A stretch of 64,000 nucleotides of DNA from assembly GCA_027531145.1 (NCBI GenBank), contig JAPZRF010000004.1, positions 62,001 to 126,000 on the forward strand. The letters run 5' to 3'. The translations under genes and the position numbers were made by a program. Within the stretch, counting starts at the first letter, position 1. Each line of letters opens with the position of its first letter. Positions 1-8,190 of this stretch are shown piece by piece. Origin of the DNA: Brevundimonas sp. GTDB lineage: Bacteria; Pseudomonadota; Alphaproteobacteria; Caulobacterales; Caulobacteraceae. Under the pieces are notes generated by a model that had not been told where the DNA came from, made no database searches, and was given only the letters and a program-made list of their open reading frames with translations.

Positions 1-818
1 GCGACCTCGGCGGCCCGCACTCCGCGGTCGGCGAGACCCCGGATGGCCCGGGCGGCGGTCGCCGCGTCCGGATACGGGCCGAGGGTCAGGCGGAACACCT
101 CGCCGTCGCGGCGCACCGCGGCCACGCCGGGGAAGTCGGCCGCCAGCCGTTCAGCCTGGGCGCGGTCAAGGAAGGCCCCGCCCCGGACCCAGACCGGCCC
201 TGACGCAACCGGCAGTGTGGACGCTGGGGCCGGGCTCGGGCTCGGAGCCGGAGGCGGTGTAGAGGCGGTCGCCGCGACAGCAGTCGCCGGCGTCAGGGCC
301 TGGCCACCGCCCAGGCGCGGAGCCCGACCGATGTACCGCACCCGCACCCGGCCGACGCCCGCCTGACGCAGGTCCAGCGCGTCCGCCGCGGCGCGCGACA
401 GGTCGATGATGCGCCCCTCGACGAACGGCCCGCGGTCATTGATGCGCAGCACGACCCGGCGCCCGTTGGCGAGATTGGTCACCTCCACGAGCCCCGGCAG
501 CGGGAGCGTCTTGTGGGCCGCGGTCAGGGCATGCATGTCGAACGGCTCACCGGTCGCCGTCGGTCGCCCGTGGAAGGCGTCGCCGTACCAGCTGGCCAGC
601 CCGACCTCGTCATAGTCCGGCTGCTCGGCCGGCCGGTACCAGCGGCCGCGGATCTGGTAGGACCGCAGCGTGCCGGGCACGATCGGGGCCGGATCGGTCA
701 CCGGCGGCGGCGAATCGGCCGGGCGTCCCCCGCCCTGCCCGGGCCGCGCCCCCACGCTGGCGCAAGCCGAGGCCGCCAACGCCGCCGCTGCGATGACCAT
801 GACCCTGACAATCCGCAT
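1..818 (-). CDS. rlpA: Septal ring lytic transglycosylase RlpA-like lipoprotein (partial, C-terminus beyond window)
   Basis: About 272 residues are visible on the minus strand; the frame is still open at base 1, so the C-terminal end is missing. The N-terminus is a short basic region, a hydrophobic stretch and a Cys near residue 19 (AASAC), consistent with a lipoprotein signal although the lipobox is not ideal. A double-psi beta-barrel follows, with the RlpA signatures [17 protein letters not shown] and [15 protein letters not shown]. After an Ala/Pro-rich linker comes a SPOR-like segment (from [15 protein letters not shown]), which in this family binds denuded septal peptidoglycan. RlpA proteins cleave glycan strands lacking stem peptides during septation. 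The ATG at 818 was chosen because it directly precedes the signal sequence. Family assignment is secure; enzymatic activity is inferred. Confidence 0.9.
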   Translation of the reverse strand, partial: MRIVRVMVIAAAALAASACASVGARPGQGGGRPADSPPPVTDPAPIVPGTLRSYQIRGRWYRPAEQPDYDEVGLASWYGDAFHGRPTATGEPFDMHALTAAHKTLPLPGLVEVTNLANGRRVVLRINDRGPFVEGRIIDLSRAAADALDLRQAGVGRVRVRYIGRAPRLGGGQALTPATAVAATASTPPPAPSPSPAPASTLPVASGPVWVRGGAFLDRAQAERLAADFPGVAAVRRDGEVFRLTLGPYPDAATAARAIRGLADRGVRAAEV

Positions 819-848
819 GGACGCAGTTTGGCCCGCGCGATTTCCGCT

Positions 849-876
849 TTGGTTAACGCCGCTGCCCCGCTAGATC
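849..876 (+). promoter_or_regulatory. Promoter for tRNA-Ser
   Basis: TTGGTT (849-854), a 16-nt spacer and TAGATC (871-876) lie just before the tRNA-Ser gene. The -10 region reads GCTAGATC, a full match to the GCTANAWC form known for Caulobacter housekeeping promoters. A start near 882 would give a leader of only a few bases. Confidence 0.5.
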
Positions 877-885
877 AGCGCCCAC

Positions 886-975
886 GGACAGGTGGCCGAG
901 GGGTTTAAGGCAGCGGTCTTGAAAACCGCCGTGGGTTGACGCCCACCGTGGGTTCGAATCCCACCCTGTCCGCCA
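886..975 (+). tRNA. tRNA-Ser (anticodon TGA)
   Basis: A 90-nt class II tRNA. The acceptor stem is GGACAGG paired with CCTGTCC (965-971), followed by discriminator G and an encoded CCA at 973-975. The anticodon loop is CTTGAAA with anticodon TGA. A long variable arm, typical of tRNA-Ser, lies between the anticodon arm and the GTTCGAATC T-loop. Confidence 0.97.
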
Positions 976-1076
976 CCCGAGCGCCGTGGACCTTGCGCCA
1001 GCTCGCCATTCGCGAAATTCTGCTACCGATGCGTTAGTTTCCCCGGCTCCCCTCCGCCGTTCTTGTGCTGGCGATC

Positions 1077-1220
1077 ATGGCCGGTATGGCTCTCTTCGCC
1101 CGGGCCCTGCTGGCCGGGTCGAAAAAGGCGGTGCTCGCGGGCACGGCCGGGATGATCCTCGGGATCAAGTCGGCGACCCTGCTGGCGCGCCGCGCTGGCG
1201 TGACGGACCAGCCGCAATAG
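1077..1220 (+). CDS. Small hydrophobic protein, unknown
   Basis: A 47-residue reading frame begins MAGMALFARALLAGSKKAV and ends TDQPQ. It has two short glycine/alanine-rich hydrophobic stretches separated by basic residues, so it could be a small membrane protein. An in-frame GTG at 1065 would add four hydrophobic residues. No clear Shine-Dalgarno precedes either start. It lies in the otherwise empty 976-1282 interval between tRNA-Ser and the terC terminator. I do not recognise it; the case rests only on residue composition and position. Confidence 0.35.
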   Translation: MAGMALFARALLAGSKKAVLAGTAGMILGIKSATLLARRAGVTDQPQ

Positions 1221-1282
1221 CGCGACCGGGGCCGCACCCCGGCCCCACCTCCAGAACAGCGCCCCAGGCTGACGCGCTCATG

Positions 1283-1311
1283 AAAACGGGGCGCGCCTCG
1301 CGACGCGCCCC
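1283..1311 (-). terminator. Rho-independent terminator of the terC-type gene
   Basis: On the minus strand, 26 bases after the terC stop, GGGGCGCG and CGCGCCCC form an 8-bp stem (1288-1295 with 1304-1311) with an 8-nt loop. It is followed by GTTTT. Confidence 0.65.
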
Positions 1312-1336
1312 CGACGGTTTCCGGTCCGCCGCGACC

Positions 1337-2389
1337 TCAGTCGTTGCGGGTCCTGATCCAGGAGTAGAGCATCGAGCCGCCGAGCAGCAGCAGGGTGGCG
1401 ACCAGCGACCACTGCGGCTCGAGGTACGGAACCAGCGGCGCGCCGGTCAGGTCCTTGGCCGCCTTGTACAGGCCGAAGTTCCAGATGATCTTCACGCCGA
1501 TCAGCACCAGCACCAGCGACAGGCCGTACTTCAGGTATTTGAAGCGCACGACCGCCTCGGCCAGCATGAAGTACATCGACCTCAGGCCCAGAATGGCGAA
1601 GATATTCGAGGTGTAGACGATGAAGGGGTCCTTGGTCACGGCGAACACCGCCGGCACCGAGTCCACCGCGAAGATGATGTCCACCACCTCGACCATGATC
1701 AGGCACAGGAACAGCGGCGTGGCGAACAGCACCAGCCGACCCGAGCCCTTAGGGTCAGGTTGGCGGACGAAGAAGTTGTGATTTTCGATCGTCTCGGTGA
1801 CGCGGATGCGCTTCTTCAGGAACCGGAGAAGCCTGTGCTCCTCGAGGTTCATTTCCGACTCCCCGCCGAAGATCATCTTCCAGCCGGTGAAGATCAGGAA
1901 TGCTGCGAAGATGAACAAAACCCATGTGAACTGATTCACTACCGCCGCCCCCAGCGAGATGAAGATCGCCCGGAACACGATGGCACCCAGGATACCCCAG
2001 AACAGCACCCGATGCTGGTACTCGCGCGGCACGGCGAAGAAGGTGAAAATCATGCCGATGACAAAGATGTTGTCGAAGGCCAGCGCCGTTTCAAGCAGGT
2101 ATCCGGTAAAATACTGGACCACAGCCTGCCGATTCAGGTTCTCCGGGCTGAAGTAATAGACCGGGTCCGGCTCGTAGACGAAGTACACATAGGCTCCGAA
2201 GGCGATGGCCAGCGACGCGAACGACGCCCACATCAACGCCGATTTCTTCGCCGAGACGACCCCGTCCTTGCGGTTGACCAGGCCGAGATCGACCCAGAGC
2301 AGGAAGATGATGAAGGCCAGGAAGGCCATCCACAGCCAGATTGGCTGGCCGACGTAGGTCGCCGACAGAAACGGAAGGGACTCAAGCAT
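1337..2389 (-). CDS. TerC/Alx family integral membrane protein
   Basis: A 350-residue polytopic protein of the TerC family, whose members Alx and TerC are linked to manganese efflux and tellurite resistance. About eight to nine hydrophobic segments are visible. The two family signatures are present: ALAFDN with D106/N107 and VDIIFAVDSVPA with D243. These acidic residues sit in membrane segments and are thought to bind the metal. The ATG at 2389 gives a normal family length. The gene lies downstream of cysS on the same strand but is separated by hairpins, so it is probably transcribed on its own. I looked for a yybP-ykoY manganese riboswitch in 2390-2526 and could not recognise one. Confidence 0.9.
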   Translation of the reverse strand: MLESLPFLSATYVGQPIWLWMAFLAFIIFLLWVDLGLVNRKDGVVSAKKSALMWASFASLAIAFGAYVYFVYEPDPVYYFSPENLNRQAVVQYFTGYLLETALAFDNIFVIGMIFTFFAVPREYQHRVLFWGILGAIVFRAIFISLGAAVVNQFTWVLFIFAAFLIFTGWKMIFGGESEMNLEEHRLLRFLKKRIRVTETIENHNFFVRQPDPKGSGRLVLFATPLFLCLIMVEVVDIIFAVDSVPAVFAVTKDPFIVYTSNIFAILGLRSMYFMLAEAVVRFKYLKYGLSLVLVLIGVKIIWNFGLYKAAKDLTGAPLVPYLEPQWSLVATLLLLGGSMLYSWIRTRND

Positions 2390-2452
2390 CCCGCACCCTC
2401 AATATTGAAATCGCGCGCTGCGGCTGCGCCCGTGCTGGCGAAGTCCGACATC

Positions 2453-2472
2453 GCAGCCGACGCCTCGGCTGC
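2453..2472. repeat. Perfect inverted repeat in the cysS-terC gap
   Basis: GCAGCCGA and TCGGCTGC form an 8-bp perfect stem around a CGCC loop. There is no T tract on either strand, so its role is open. Confidence 0.4.
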
Positions 2473-2493
2473 CAGAGGGGCCCGGACCCATGA

Positions 2494-2516
2494 AGCGGGG
2501 TCGCATGGACCCCGCT
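2494..2516 (-). terminator. Terminator-like hairpin after cysS
   Basis: AGCGGGGTC and GACCCCGCT form a perfect 9-bp stem with a 5-nt loop, starting 11 bases after the cysS stop on the minus strand. The following sequence is only weakly T-rich, so termination would be imperfect or need Rho. Confidence 0.45.
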
Positions 2517-2526
2517 CCCGCCCACG

Positions 2527-3921
2527 TCAAGAGCGCCGACGCCAGGTCGCGCCGTCCGGACCGTCCATGACCACCACATCCAGCGCATTCAGCCGGTCAC
2601 GGATACGGTCGGCGGCGGGCCAGTCCCTGGCCGTGCGCGCGGCCTGACGCTCGGCCAGCAGGGCCTCGACCTCGGCCTTGAGCTCCGCATCGGCACCCCC
2701 GAACCAGGCGTCGGGGTCGCTCTGCAGCACGCCCAGCAGACCCGCCGCCGCCTGCAGCTCGCCTTTCGCCCGCGCCACCATGCCATGGTCGCCGGCGGTC
2801 ATGGCCCGCTCGATCTCGCTGGACAGGGCGAACAGGGTCGCCAAGGCGCCTGGCGTGTTGAGGTCGTCGTTGAGCGCCTTGAGAAACTCCGCCGGCGGCT
2901 CGTCGGTCGAGGCGGGGACCGCGGCGGCCCGGTGCAGGGCACCGTAGAGCCGGTCGAGATTCTTGCGACTCTGTTCCAGAAGGCCCGGGTTCCAGTCAAG
3001 CGGCTGGCGGTAGTGGGCGCTCAGGAGGGCCCAGCGTACCACCTCCCCCGGCATGGACTGGACGAGGTGATGCAGCAGAAGGACGTTGCCGATCGACTTG
3101 GACATCTTCTCCGCGTCGACGGTCAGGAAGCCGTTGTGCATCCAGTAGCGGGCATAGGCCTCCGGGGAGTCGTGGCCGTGGGCGCAAACCCCTTGCGCGA
3201 TCTCGTTCTCGTGGTGCGGGAACACGAGGTCAATGCCGCCGCCGTGGATGTCGATCGGCAGGCCCAGCCGGGCCTCGATCATCGCCGAGCACTCGATATG
3301 CCAGCCGGGACGGCCGGCACCCCAGGGGCTTTCCCAGGACGGCTCGTCGACCTTGGACGGCTTCCACAGCACGAAGTCGTGGGGATTGCGCTTGTAGGGC
3401 GCGACCTCGACCCGGGCCCCGGCGATCATGTCCTCGAGATTGCGGCCTGACAGCGCGCCATAGGCCGGATAGGCGGCGACGTCGAACAGCACATGGCCCT
3501 CGGCGGCATAGGCTGCGCCTGCGACTACGAGAGCCTCGATCTGGGCGATGATGGCCGGGATGTGGTCGGTCACGTGCGGCGCGAGGTCCGGGGGCGCGAC
3601 ATTCAGCTGCGCCATGTCGGCCAGATAGGCGGCCTCGTAGCGGGCCGTGACCTCGCCGATAGGGACGCCCTCGCGGGCGGCCTTCGCATTGATCTTGTCG
3701 TCGACGTCCGTGACGTTGCGGGCGTACAGCACGGCCCCGGTCCCGTAGGTCCGGCGCAGCAGCCGCACCAGCACGTCGAACACCACCGGCGGACGGGCAT
3801 TGCCGATGTGGGCGTAGTCGTAGACGGTCGGCCCGCACACATAGAGCGTCACCCGGTTGGGATCGCGCGGCGTGAAGGCGCGCTTCCGGCGGCTCAGAGT
3901 GTCGTGGAGATACAGCGTCAT
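2527..3921 (-). CDS. cysS: Cysteinyl-tRNA synthetase
   Basis: A 464-residue class Ia aminoacyl-tRNA synthetase charging tRNA-Cys in the cytoplasm. The HIGH-type motif HIGN is at residues 38-41 and KMSKS at 272-276. The zinc-site elements include C29 in LYVCGPTVYDY, C in GWHIECSAM, and the HHENE segment. Length is typical of bacterial CysRS. A promoter (TTGGGC-17-TATATG, 3963-3991) lies about 40 bases upstream of the ATG. The gene is divergent from folE. Confidence 0.97.
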   Translation of the reverse strand: MTLYLHDTLSRRKRAFTPRDPNRVTLYVCGPTVYDYAHIGNARPPVVFDVLVRLLRRTYGTGAVLYARNVTDVDDKINAKAAREGVPIGEVTARYEAAYLADMAQLNVAPPDLAPHVTDHIPAIIAQIEALVVAGAAYAAEGHVLFDVAAYPAYGALSGRNLEDMIAGARVEVAPYKRNPHDFVLWKPSKVDEPSWESPWGAGRPGWHIECSAMIEARLGLPIDIHGGGIDLVFPHHENEIAQGVCAHGHDSPEAYARYWMHNGFLTVDAEKMSKSIGNVLLLHHLVQSMPGEVVRWALLSAHYRQPLDWNPGLLEQSRKNLDRLYGALHRAAAVPASTDEPPAEFLKALNDDLNTPGALATLFALSSEIERAMTAGDHGMVARAKGELQAAAGLLGVLQSDPDAWFGGADAELKAEVEALLAERQAARTARDWPAADRIRDRLNALDVVVMDGPDGATWRRRS

Positions 3922-3962
3922 TTCGCGCAGGCACCGGGTGTTGCGGGGGAGGAGATCCGGCC

Positions 3963-3991
3963 CATATAGCGAGGTCGTCGCCCCGGCCCAA
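3963..3991 (-). promoter_or_regulatory. Promoter for cysS
   Basis: On the minus strand, TTGGGC (3986-3991), a 17-nt spacer and TATATG (3963-3968). The extended -10 reads GCTATATG, close to GCTANAWC. The leader to the cysS ATG would be about 35 nt. Confidence 0.5.
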
Positions 3992-4080
3992 ACGTCCGGA
4001 GGCAGACACTGAAAAGGGAGCGCGGCGCGCGTCCATCCGGAACCTTCGTTCCGGCGCTACTTCGCCGCTGATGTCATGAC

Positions 4081-4695
4081 ATGGATGCCCCGGTGAGCAA
4101 GCCCACCCTCGTCGCCGAGCGCGACGCCCGACGTCCCACGCGCGAGGAAGCCCTTGCCGCGGTTCGCACCCTGATCGCCTGGGCCGGGGACGACCCCGAG
4201 CGGGAAGGCCTGAAGGACACGCCCAAGCGCGTCGTCGATGCCTATGGCGAATGGTTCGACGGCTACGCCGCCGATGCGGGCAAGGAGCTGTCCCGCATCT
4301 TCGAGGATGTACAGGGCTATGACGACATCGTGCTGCTGCGCGACATCGAGGTGGAAAGCCACTGCGAGCACCACATGGCCCCGTTCCTCGGCAAGGCCTA
4401 TGTCGCCTATCTGCCGAAGGACAAGGTGGTGGGCATCTCCAAGATCGCGCGCGTGGTCGAGATTTTCTCGCGCCGCTTGCAGACGCAGGAGACCCTGACA
4501 CAGGAGATTGTCAACGCCATCGAGATGCATCTCGATCCGCGAGGTGTGGCTGTGATGATCGATGCCGAGCACCAGTGCATGACCACCCGCGGCGTGCATC
4601 ACCGCCACGTCTCGACCGTCACCACGCGCTTCACCGGTGCCTTCAAGGACGATCCGGCCCTGATCGAGCGCTTCGTCAAGCTGGCCAGGGGCTAA
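4081..4695 (+). CDS. folE: GTP cyclohydrolase I
   Basis: A 204-residue enzyme converting GTP to 7,8-dihydroneopterin triphosphate, the first step of tetrahydrofolate synthesis. Zinc ligands C95 and H98 lie in [11 protein letters not shown] and C166 in [10 protein letters not shown]. The [10 protein letters not shown] segment is also family-typical. The N-terminal 20 residues are a short variable extension. An imperfect hairpin at 4705-4726 (CTCTCCGG with CCGGGGAG, 6-nt loop, no T run) follows the stop and may attenuate read-through toward the exbD-like gene. Confidence 0.97.
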   Translation: MDAPVSKPTLVAERDARRPTREEALAAVRTLIAWAGDDPEREGLKDTPKRVVDAYGEWFDGYAADAGKELSRIFEDVQGYDDIVLLRDIEVESHCEHHMAPFLGKAYVAYLPKDKVVGISKIARVVEIFSRRLQTQETLTQEIVNAIEMHLDPRGVAVMIDAEHQCMTTRGVHHRHVSTVTTRFTGAFKDDPALIERFVKLARG

Positions 4696-4828
4696 GATAC
4701 TCGCCTCTCCGGTGAAATCCGGGGAGGTGACATCCGCATCGCGTCGCTGGGCGCTTTACAAGCGGCGCGAGGCCCGCCAAAGGACGATGGAAACGCCCGG
4801 AGCGGTCCGGGCTGAACGGAGAGTGCGA

Positions 4829-5266
4829 ATGGGCGCGAAGCTTTCGGGACCGTCCGGTCAGGGCGGCAGAACGGTCGAACAGAACTCCGACATCAACGTG
4901 ACGCCGTTCGTCGACATCATGCTGGTTCTGCTGATCATCTTCATGGTGGCCGCTCCGCTCGCGACCGTGTCGATCCGTCTCGACCTGCCGCCGGCCACGC
5001 CGCCGGCACCCGACCAGGAGCAGGAAGAGCCCGTCTACATCACCATCCAGGAAGGCGGAGCGTTGTTCATCACCGACCGGGAAACCTCGATCGAAACGCT
5101 CCCCGCCGACGTTTGCGCCGCGCTCGGCGGCGCTGTCTGCCAGGAAGAGCGCGTGTTCGTCCGCGCCCAGCCTGAGGTCCGCTACGAGCAGTTCATGGAA
5201 GTGATGAATACGCTGCAGGAAAATGGTTTCCTGAAGGTAGGCCTGCTCAACGAAGATATCACCTGA
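4829..5266 (+). CDS. exbD: ExbD/TolR family biopolymer transport protein
   Basis: A 145-residue inner-membrane protein of the ExbD/TolR family. These proteins pair with ExbB/TolQ to convert proton-motive force into work on the outer membrane. There is one transmembrane helix at about residues 29-45, and the proton-path aspartate is D29 in TPFVDIMLVLL. The periplasmic domain ends near QENGFLKVGLL. The ATG at 4829 was chosen because CGGAGAG lies five bases upstream; longer in-frame starts have no such site. No ExbB or TonB gene is adjacent, so its partner must be elsewhere. A strong terminator follows. Confidence 0.9.
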   Translation: MGAKLSGPSGQGGRTVEQNSDINVTPFVDIMLVLLIIFMVAAPLATVSIRLDLPPATPPAPDQEQEEPVYITIQEGGALFITDRETSIETLPADVCAALGGAVCQEERVFVRAQPEVRYEQFMEVMNTLQENGFLKVGLLNEDIT

Positions 5267-5290
5267 GTTTACGCGAGGGTTGACGATCAG

Positions 5291-5317
5291 GGCCGCTCCG
5301 CAGGAGCGGCCTTTTTT
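5291..5317 (+). terminator. Rho-independent terminator after exbD
   Basis: GGCCGCTCC and GGAGCGGCC form a perfect 9-bp stem with a GCA loop, followed by six T residues. It lies 24 bases past the exbD stop and is the clearest terminator in the window. Confidence 0.93.
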
Positions 5318-5436
5318 CGTTCCAGCCCCATGGAGCGGTCGCCGGCGGACGATCGCGTCCGACACATTGGCCACAAGGGGGCATTCCGACCCAGGCTCGA
5401 GCCGCTCCGGGATGAGATCTGGAGCTGGCTGGATGG

Positions 5437-5465
5437 TTGAGCCCCGACGTGCCGCTCCCATATAG
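5437..5465 (+). promoter_or_regulatory. Promoter for the aldo/keto reductase
   Basis: TTGAGC (5437-5442), a 17-nt spacer and ATATAG (5460-5465). Transcription from about 5472 would give a leader of about 20 nt containing the AAGGAG ribosome site. Confidence 0.45.
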
Positions 5466-5492
5466 GGCGACCAGCTTGTGAAGGAGTCGCCG

Positions 5493-6332
5493 ATGCCCAA
5501 TCCGACCGTGACCGCCGAAGCCGCCGGCGTGCAGATCCCGCTGCTGGGCTTTGGCACCTGGCAGCTGGAGCCTGATGTCGCCCGCCGCATGGTGCGCACG
5601 GCGCTGGAGATCGGTTACCGGCACATCGACACGGCCTGGATCTACAAGAACGAAAAGACCGTCGGCGAGGGCATCCGCGACTCCGGCGTCCCGCGCGACC
5701 AGATCTTCCTGACCACCAAGATCTGGGTCGCCCACTACGCCGACGGCAACCTGCAACGCCAGGCCGAGGAGTCGGCCGAAAGTCTCGGAACCGTGCCTGA
5801 CCTGTTGCTGCTGCACTGGCCCAAGCGCACCCCGGCGATGGAGGAGACGGTCCGCGCCCTCGACGATGCGCGGGCGCGGGGGCTGACGAAGCACATCGGC
5901 CTGTCCAACTTCCCGTCGGCCGCCTTTGAGGAGGCGCAGGGCTATTCCGACGCCCCCCTGATCACCAACCAGGTCGAGCACCACCCCTATCTGTCCAACC
6001 GACCGCTGATCGACATGGCCCGGACGTTGGGGTCGACCCTGACGGCCTGGTCGCCGCTGGCCCAGGGCAAGGTCGCCGACGAGGCCGTTCTGATCGAGAT
6101 CGGCAGAACGCACAGCAAGACACCGGGCCAGGTAACCCTGCGTTGGCTGGTGCAACAGGGGATCATCGCCATTCCACGCTCGACCAGGGAAAGCCGGGCT
6201 CGCGAGAACTTCAACATCTGGGATTTCCAGTTGGGCGGCGAGGAGATGCAGCGGATCTCCCGGCTGGCGCGGACCGATGGGCGGCTCGGCGACTGGCTTG
6301 ATCCTTCGTTCCAGTGGGATGCCGCAGCTTGA
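5493..6332 (+). CDS. Aldo/keto reductase
   Basis: A 279-residue NADPH-dependent carbonyl reductase of the AKR superfamily. The catalytic tetrad is visible: D46 and Y51 in HIDTAWIYKNE, K76 in TTKIWV, and H108 in LLLHWPK. The cofactor-binding IPRSTRE segment is near the C-terminus. The ATG at 5493 is preceded by AAGGAG at 6-nt spacing; the GTG at 5478 has no such site. It resembles the 2,5-diketo-gluconate reductase branch, but the substrate cannot be read from sequence. It ends in a TTGA overlap with the next small regulator gene. Confidence 0.93.
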   Translation: MPNPTVTAEAAGVQIPLLGFGTWQLEPDVARRMVRTALEIGYRHIDTAWIYKNEKTVGEGIRDSGVPRDQIFLTTKIWVAHYADGNLQRQAEESAESLGTVPDLLLLHWPKRTPAMEETVRALDDARARGLTKHIGLSNFPSAAFEEAQGYSDAPLITNQVEHHPYLSNRPLIDMARTLGSTLTAWSPLAQGKVADEAVLIEIGRTHSKTPGQVTLRWLVQQGIIAIPRSTRESRARENFNIWDFQLGGEEMQRISRLARTDGRLGDWLDPSFQWDAAA

Positions 6333-6574
6333 CGGTGATCGCCTTTCCGGACGCCGATCCCGAGGGCGGGCGGATCGGTGAACGCCTGAGGACGTGGCGA
6401 ACGCGGCGTGGCACCACGCTGGAAGACCTCTCGCGCGGGACCGGCCTGGCGCTGGAGCACCTGCGCCGGGCTGAGGCCGGCCGCGCCCGGCTCGCCGCGG
6501 ACGAGATCGAGGCTCTGGGCAGGCGGCTGGGCGTCCCCGTCTGGGCGCTCGGGGGGTCGCCCCCCGCGACCTGA
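6329..6574 (+). CDS. Small XRE-family helix-turn-helix protein
   Basis: An 81-residue protein made almost entirely of one Cro/C1-type helix-turn-helix. GERLRTWRTRRGTTLEDLSRG and LEHLRRAEAGRA are the scaffold and recognition regions. The start is uncertain: TTG at 6329 overlaps the reductase stop by four bases and suggests translational coupling, while GTG at 6314 or 6335 is also possible. It may regulate the upstream reductase, but no operator was identified. Confidence 0.75.
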   Translation: MTVIAFPDADPEGGRIGERLRTWRTRRGTTLEDLSRGTGLALEHLRRAEAGRARLAADEIEALGRRLGVPVWALGGSPPAT

Positions 6575-6615
6575 TCGCAGGTGACAGGCCCCCTCGCCCC
6601 GCCTAAGCACGGGCC

Positions 6616-8145
6616 ATGGCCTACAAGTCCCTGAGAGACTTCCTCGACCTCCTCGAAGCCGAGGGGGAGCTGGTACGGGTGTCCGAGCCCGTGTCCACCC
6701 ACCTCGAAATGACCGAGATCCAGACCCGGCTGCTGCGCGACGGCGGTCCCGCGGTGCTGTTCGAAAGCCCGGTGAAGCCCGACGGCTCGGTCAGTCCCAT
6801 CCCCTGCGTCGTCAACCTGTTCGGCACCGTGAAGCGCGTGGCCATGGGGGTGACGCTGGAGAACCGGACGCGCACCACGGCGGCGGAGCTGCGTGAGGTT
6901 GGCGAACTGCTGGCCTTCCTGAAGAACCCGACGCCGCCGCGCGGGCTGGCGGATGCAGTGCAGATGCTGCCCCTGGCCCAGACCGTCATGGCCATGCGGC
7001 CACGGGTAGTGAAGCGGGCCCCGGTCCACGACATGGTGCTGACCGGCGGCGACATTGATCTGGGAGTCCTGCCGATCCAGGGCTGCTGGCCGGGCGAGCC
7101 GGCACCGCTGATCACCTGGGGCCTGGTGGTGACGAAAGGGCCGTCCGACGACCGTGAGGACGACTTCAACCTCGGCATCTACCGCATGCAGGTGCTGGGC
7201 AAGGACCGGGCCATCATGCGCTGGCTGGCCCACCGCGGCGGAGCCCAGCACTACGCCCGGCACAAGAAGGCCGGCAAGCGCGAGCCCCTACCCTGCGCCG
7301 TCGTCCTGGGGGCCGACCCGGGCACGATCCTGGCGGCCGTGACGCCGGTGCCGGACACCCTGTCGGAGTACCAGTTCGCCGGTCTGATGCGCGGGGCCAG
7401 GGCGGAGCTGGTCGCCTGCAAGACGGTGCCGCTGATGGTCCCGGCCCAGGCCGAGATCGTGCTGGAGGGCCATGTCCTGCTCGACGAGCACGCGCCGGAG
7501 GGCCCCTACGGCGACCATACCGGCTACTACAACTCGGTCGAGACCTTCCCGGTGTTCCAGGTGACGGCGATCACCATGCGGAAGGACCCGATCTATCTGA
7601 CCACCTTCACCGGCCGGCCGCCGGACGAACCCTCGGTGCTGGGCGAGGCGCTGAACGAGGTGTTCATCCCCCTTCTGCAGCAGCAGTTTCCGGAGATCGT
7701 CGACTTCTGGCTGCCGCCCGAGGGCTGCAGCTACCGCATCGCCGTAGTGTCGATGAAGAAGGCCTATCCGGGCCACGCCAAGCGCGTGATGCTCGGCGTG
7801 TGGTCGTTCCTGCGCCAGTTCATGTACACCAAGTGGGTCATCGTCGTGGATCACGACGTCAACGCCCGCGACTGGAAGGACGTGATGTGGGCCATCTCGA
7901 CCAAGATGGACCCTGCCCGCGACATCACCCTGATCGAGAGCACCCCGATCGACTATCTGGACTTCGCCTCACCCGAGAGCGGGCTGGGCTCCAAGATCGG
8001 GCTGGACGCCACCGACAAGTGGGAGCCCGAGACCAAGCGCGAATGGGGCGAGGTGATCCGCATGGACGAGGCCGTGGTCGACCGGGTCTCGGAGATGTGG
8101 AGCCGTCTGGGGTTGCCGGGTGACGGAACGCCGATCTGGAAGTGA
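6616..8145 (+). CDS. ubiD: UbiD family decarboxylase
   Basis: A 509-residue enzyme of the UbiD family, which uses prenylated FMN for reversible decarboxylation of unsaturated acids; the classical member decarboxylates 4-hydroxy-3-polyprenylbenzoate in ubiquinone synthesis. Family segments seen include [28 protein letters not shown], and YGDHTGYYN around the acidic active site. Length fits the ubiquinone-type enzymes (about 490-510). No UbiX flavin prenyltransferase gene is nearby. The ubiquinone role is likely but not proven, because UbiD paralogs act on other aromatic acids. Confidence 0.88.
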   Translation: MAYKSLRDFLDLLEAEGELVRVSEPVSTHLEMTEIQTRLLRDGGPAVLFESPVKPDGSVSPIPCVVNLFGTVKRVAMGVTLENRTRTTAAELREVGELLAFLKNPTPPRGLADAVQMLPLAQTVMAMRPRVVKRAPVHDMVLTGGDIDLGVLPIQGCWPGEPAPLITWGLVVTKGPSDDREDDFNLGIYRMQVLGKDRAIMRWLAHRGGAQHYARHKKAGKREPLPCAVVLGADPGTILAAVTPVPDTLSEYQFAGLMRGARAELVACKTVPLMVPAQAEIVLEGHVLLDEHAPEGPYGDHTGYYNSVETFPVFQVTAITMRKDPIYLTTFTGRPPDEPSVLGEALNEVFIPLLQQQFPEIVDFWLPPEGCSYRIAVVSMKKAYPGHAKRVMLGVWSFLRQFMYTKWVIVVDHDVNARDWKDVMWAISTKMDPARDITLIESTPIDYLDFASPESGLGSKIGLDATDKWEPETKREWGEVIRMDEAVVDRVSEMWSRLGLPGDGTPIWK

Positions 8146-8190
8146 TCTCCGCGTGCGGGCCATGTCCGGAACCAGGCTCCGCCCCGACGG

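Noticed and set aside
851..858. CtrA half-site (GTTAACC on the minus strand) upstream of rlpA
   Set aside because: A single half-site without a second at the right spacing; it also lies in the tRNA-Ser promoter.
2390..2526. yybP-ykoY manganese riboswitch upstream of the terC-type gene
   Set aside because: Only two simple hairpins are seen; the conserved loop sequences of the riboswitch could not be found by eye.
986..2647. A 553-codon plus-strand frame across the terC region
   Set aside because: Antisense to the TerC-type gene, with low-complexity composition.
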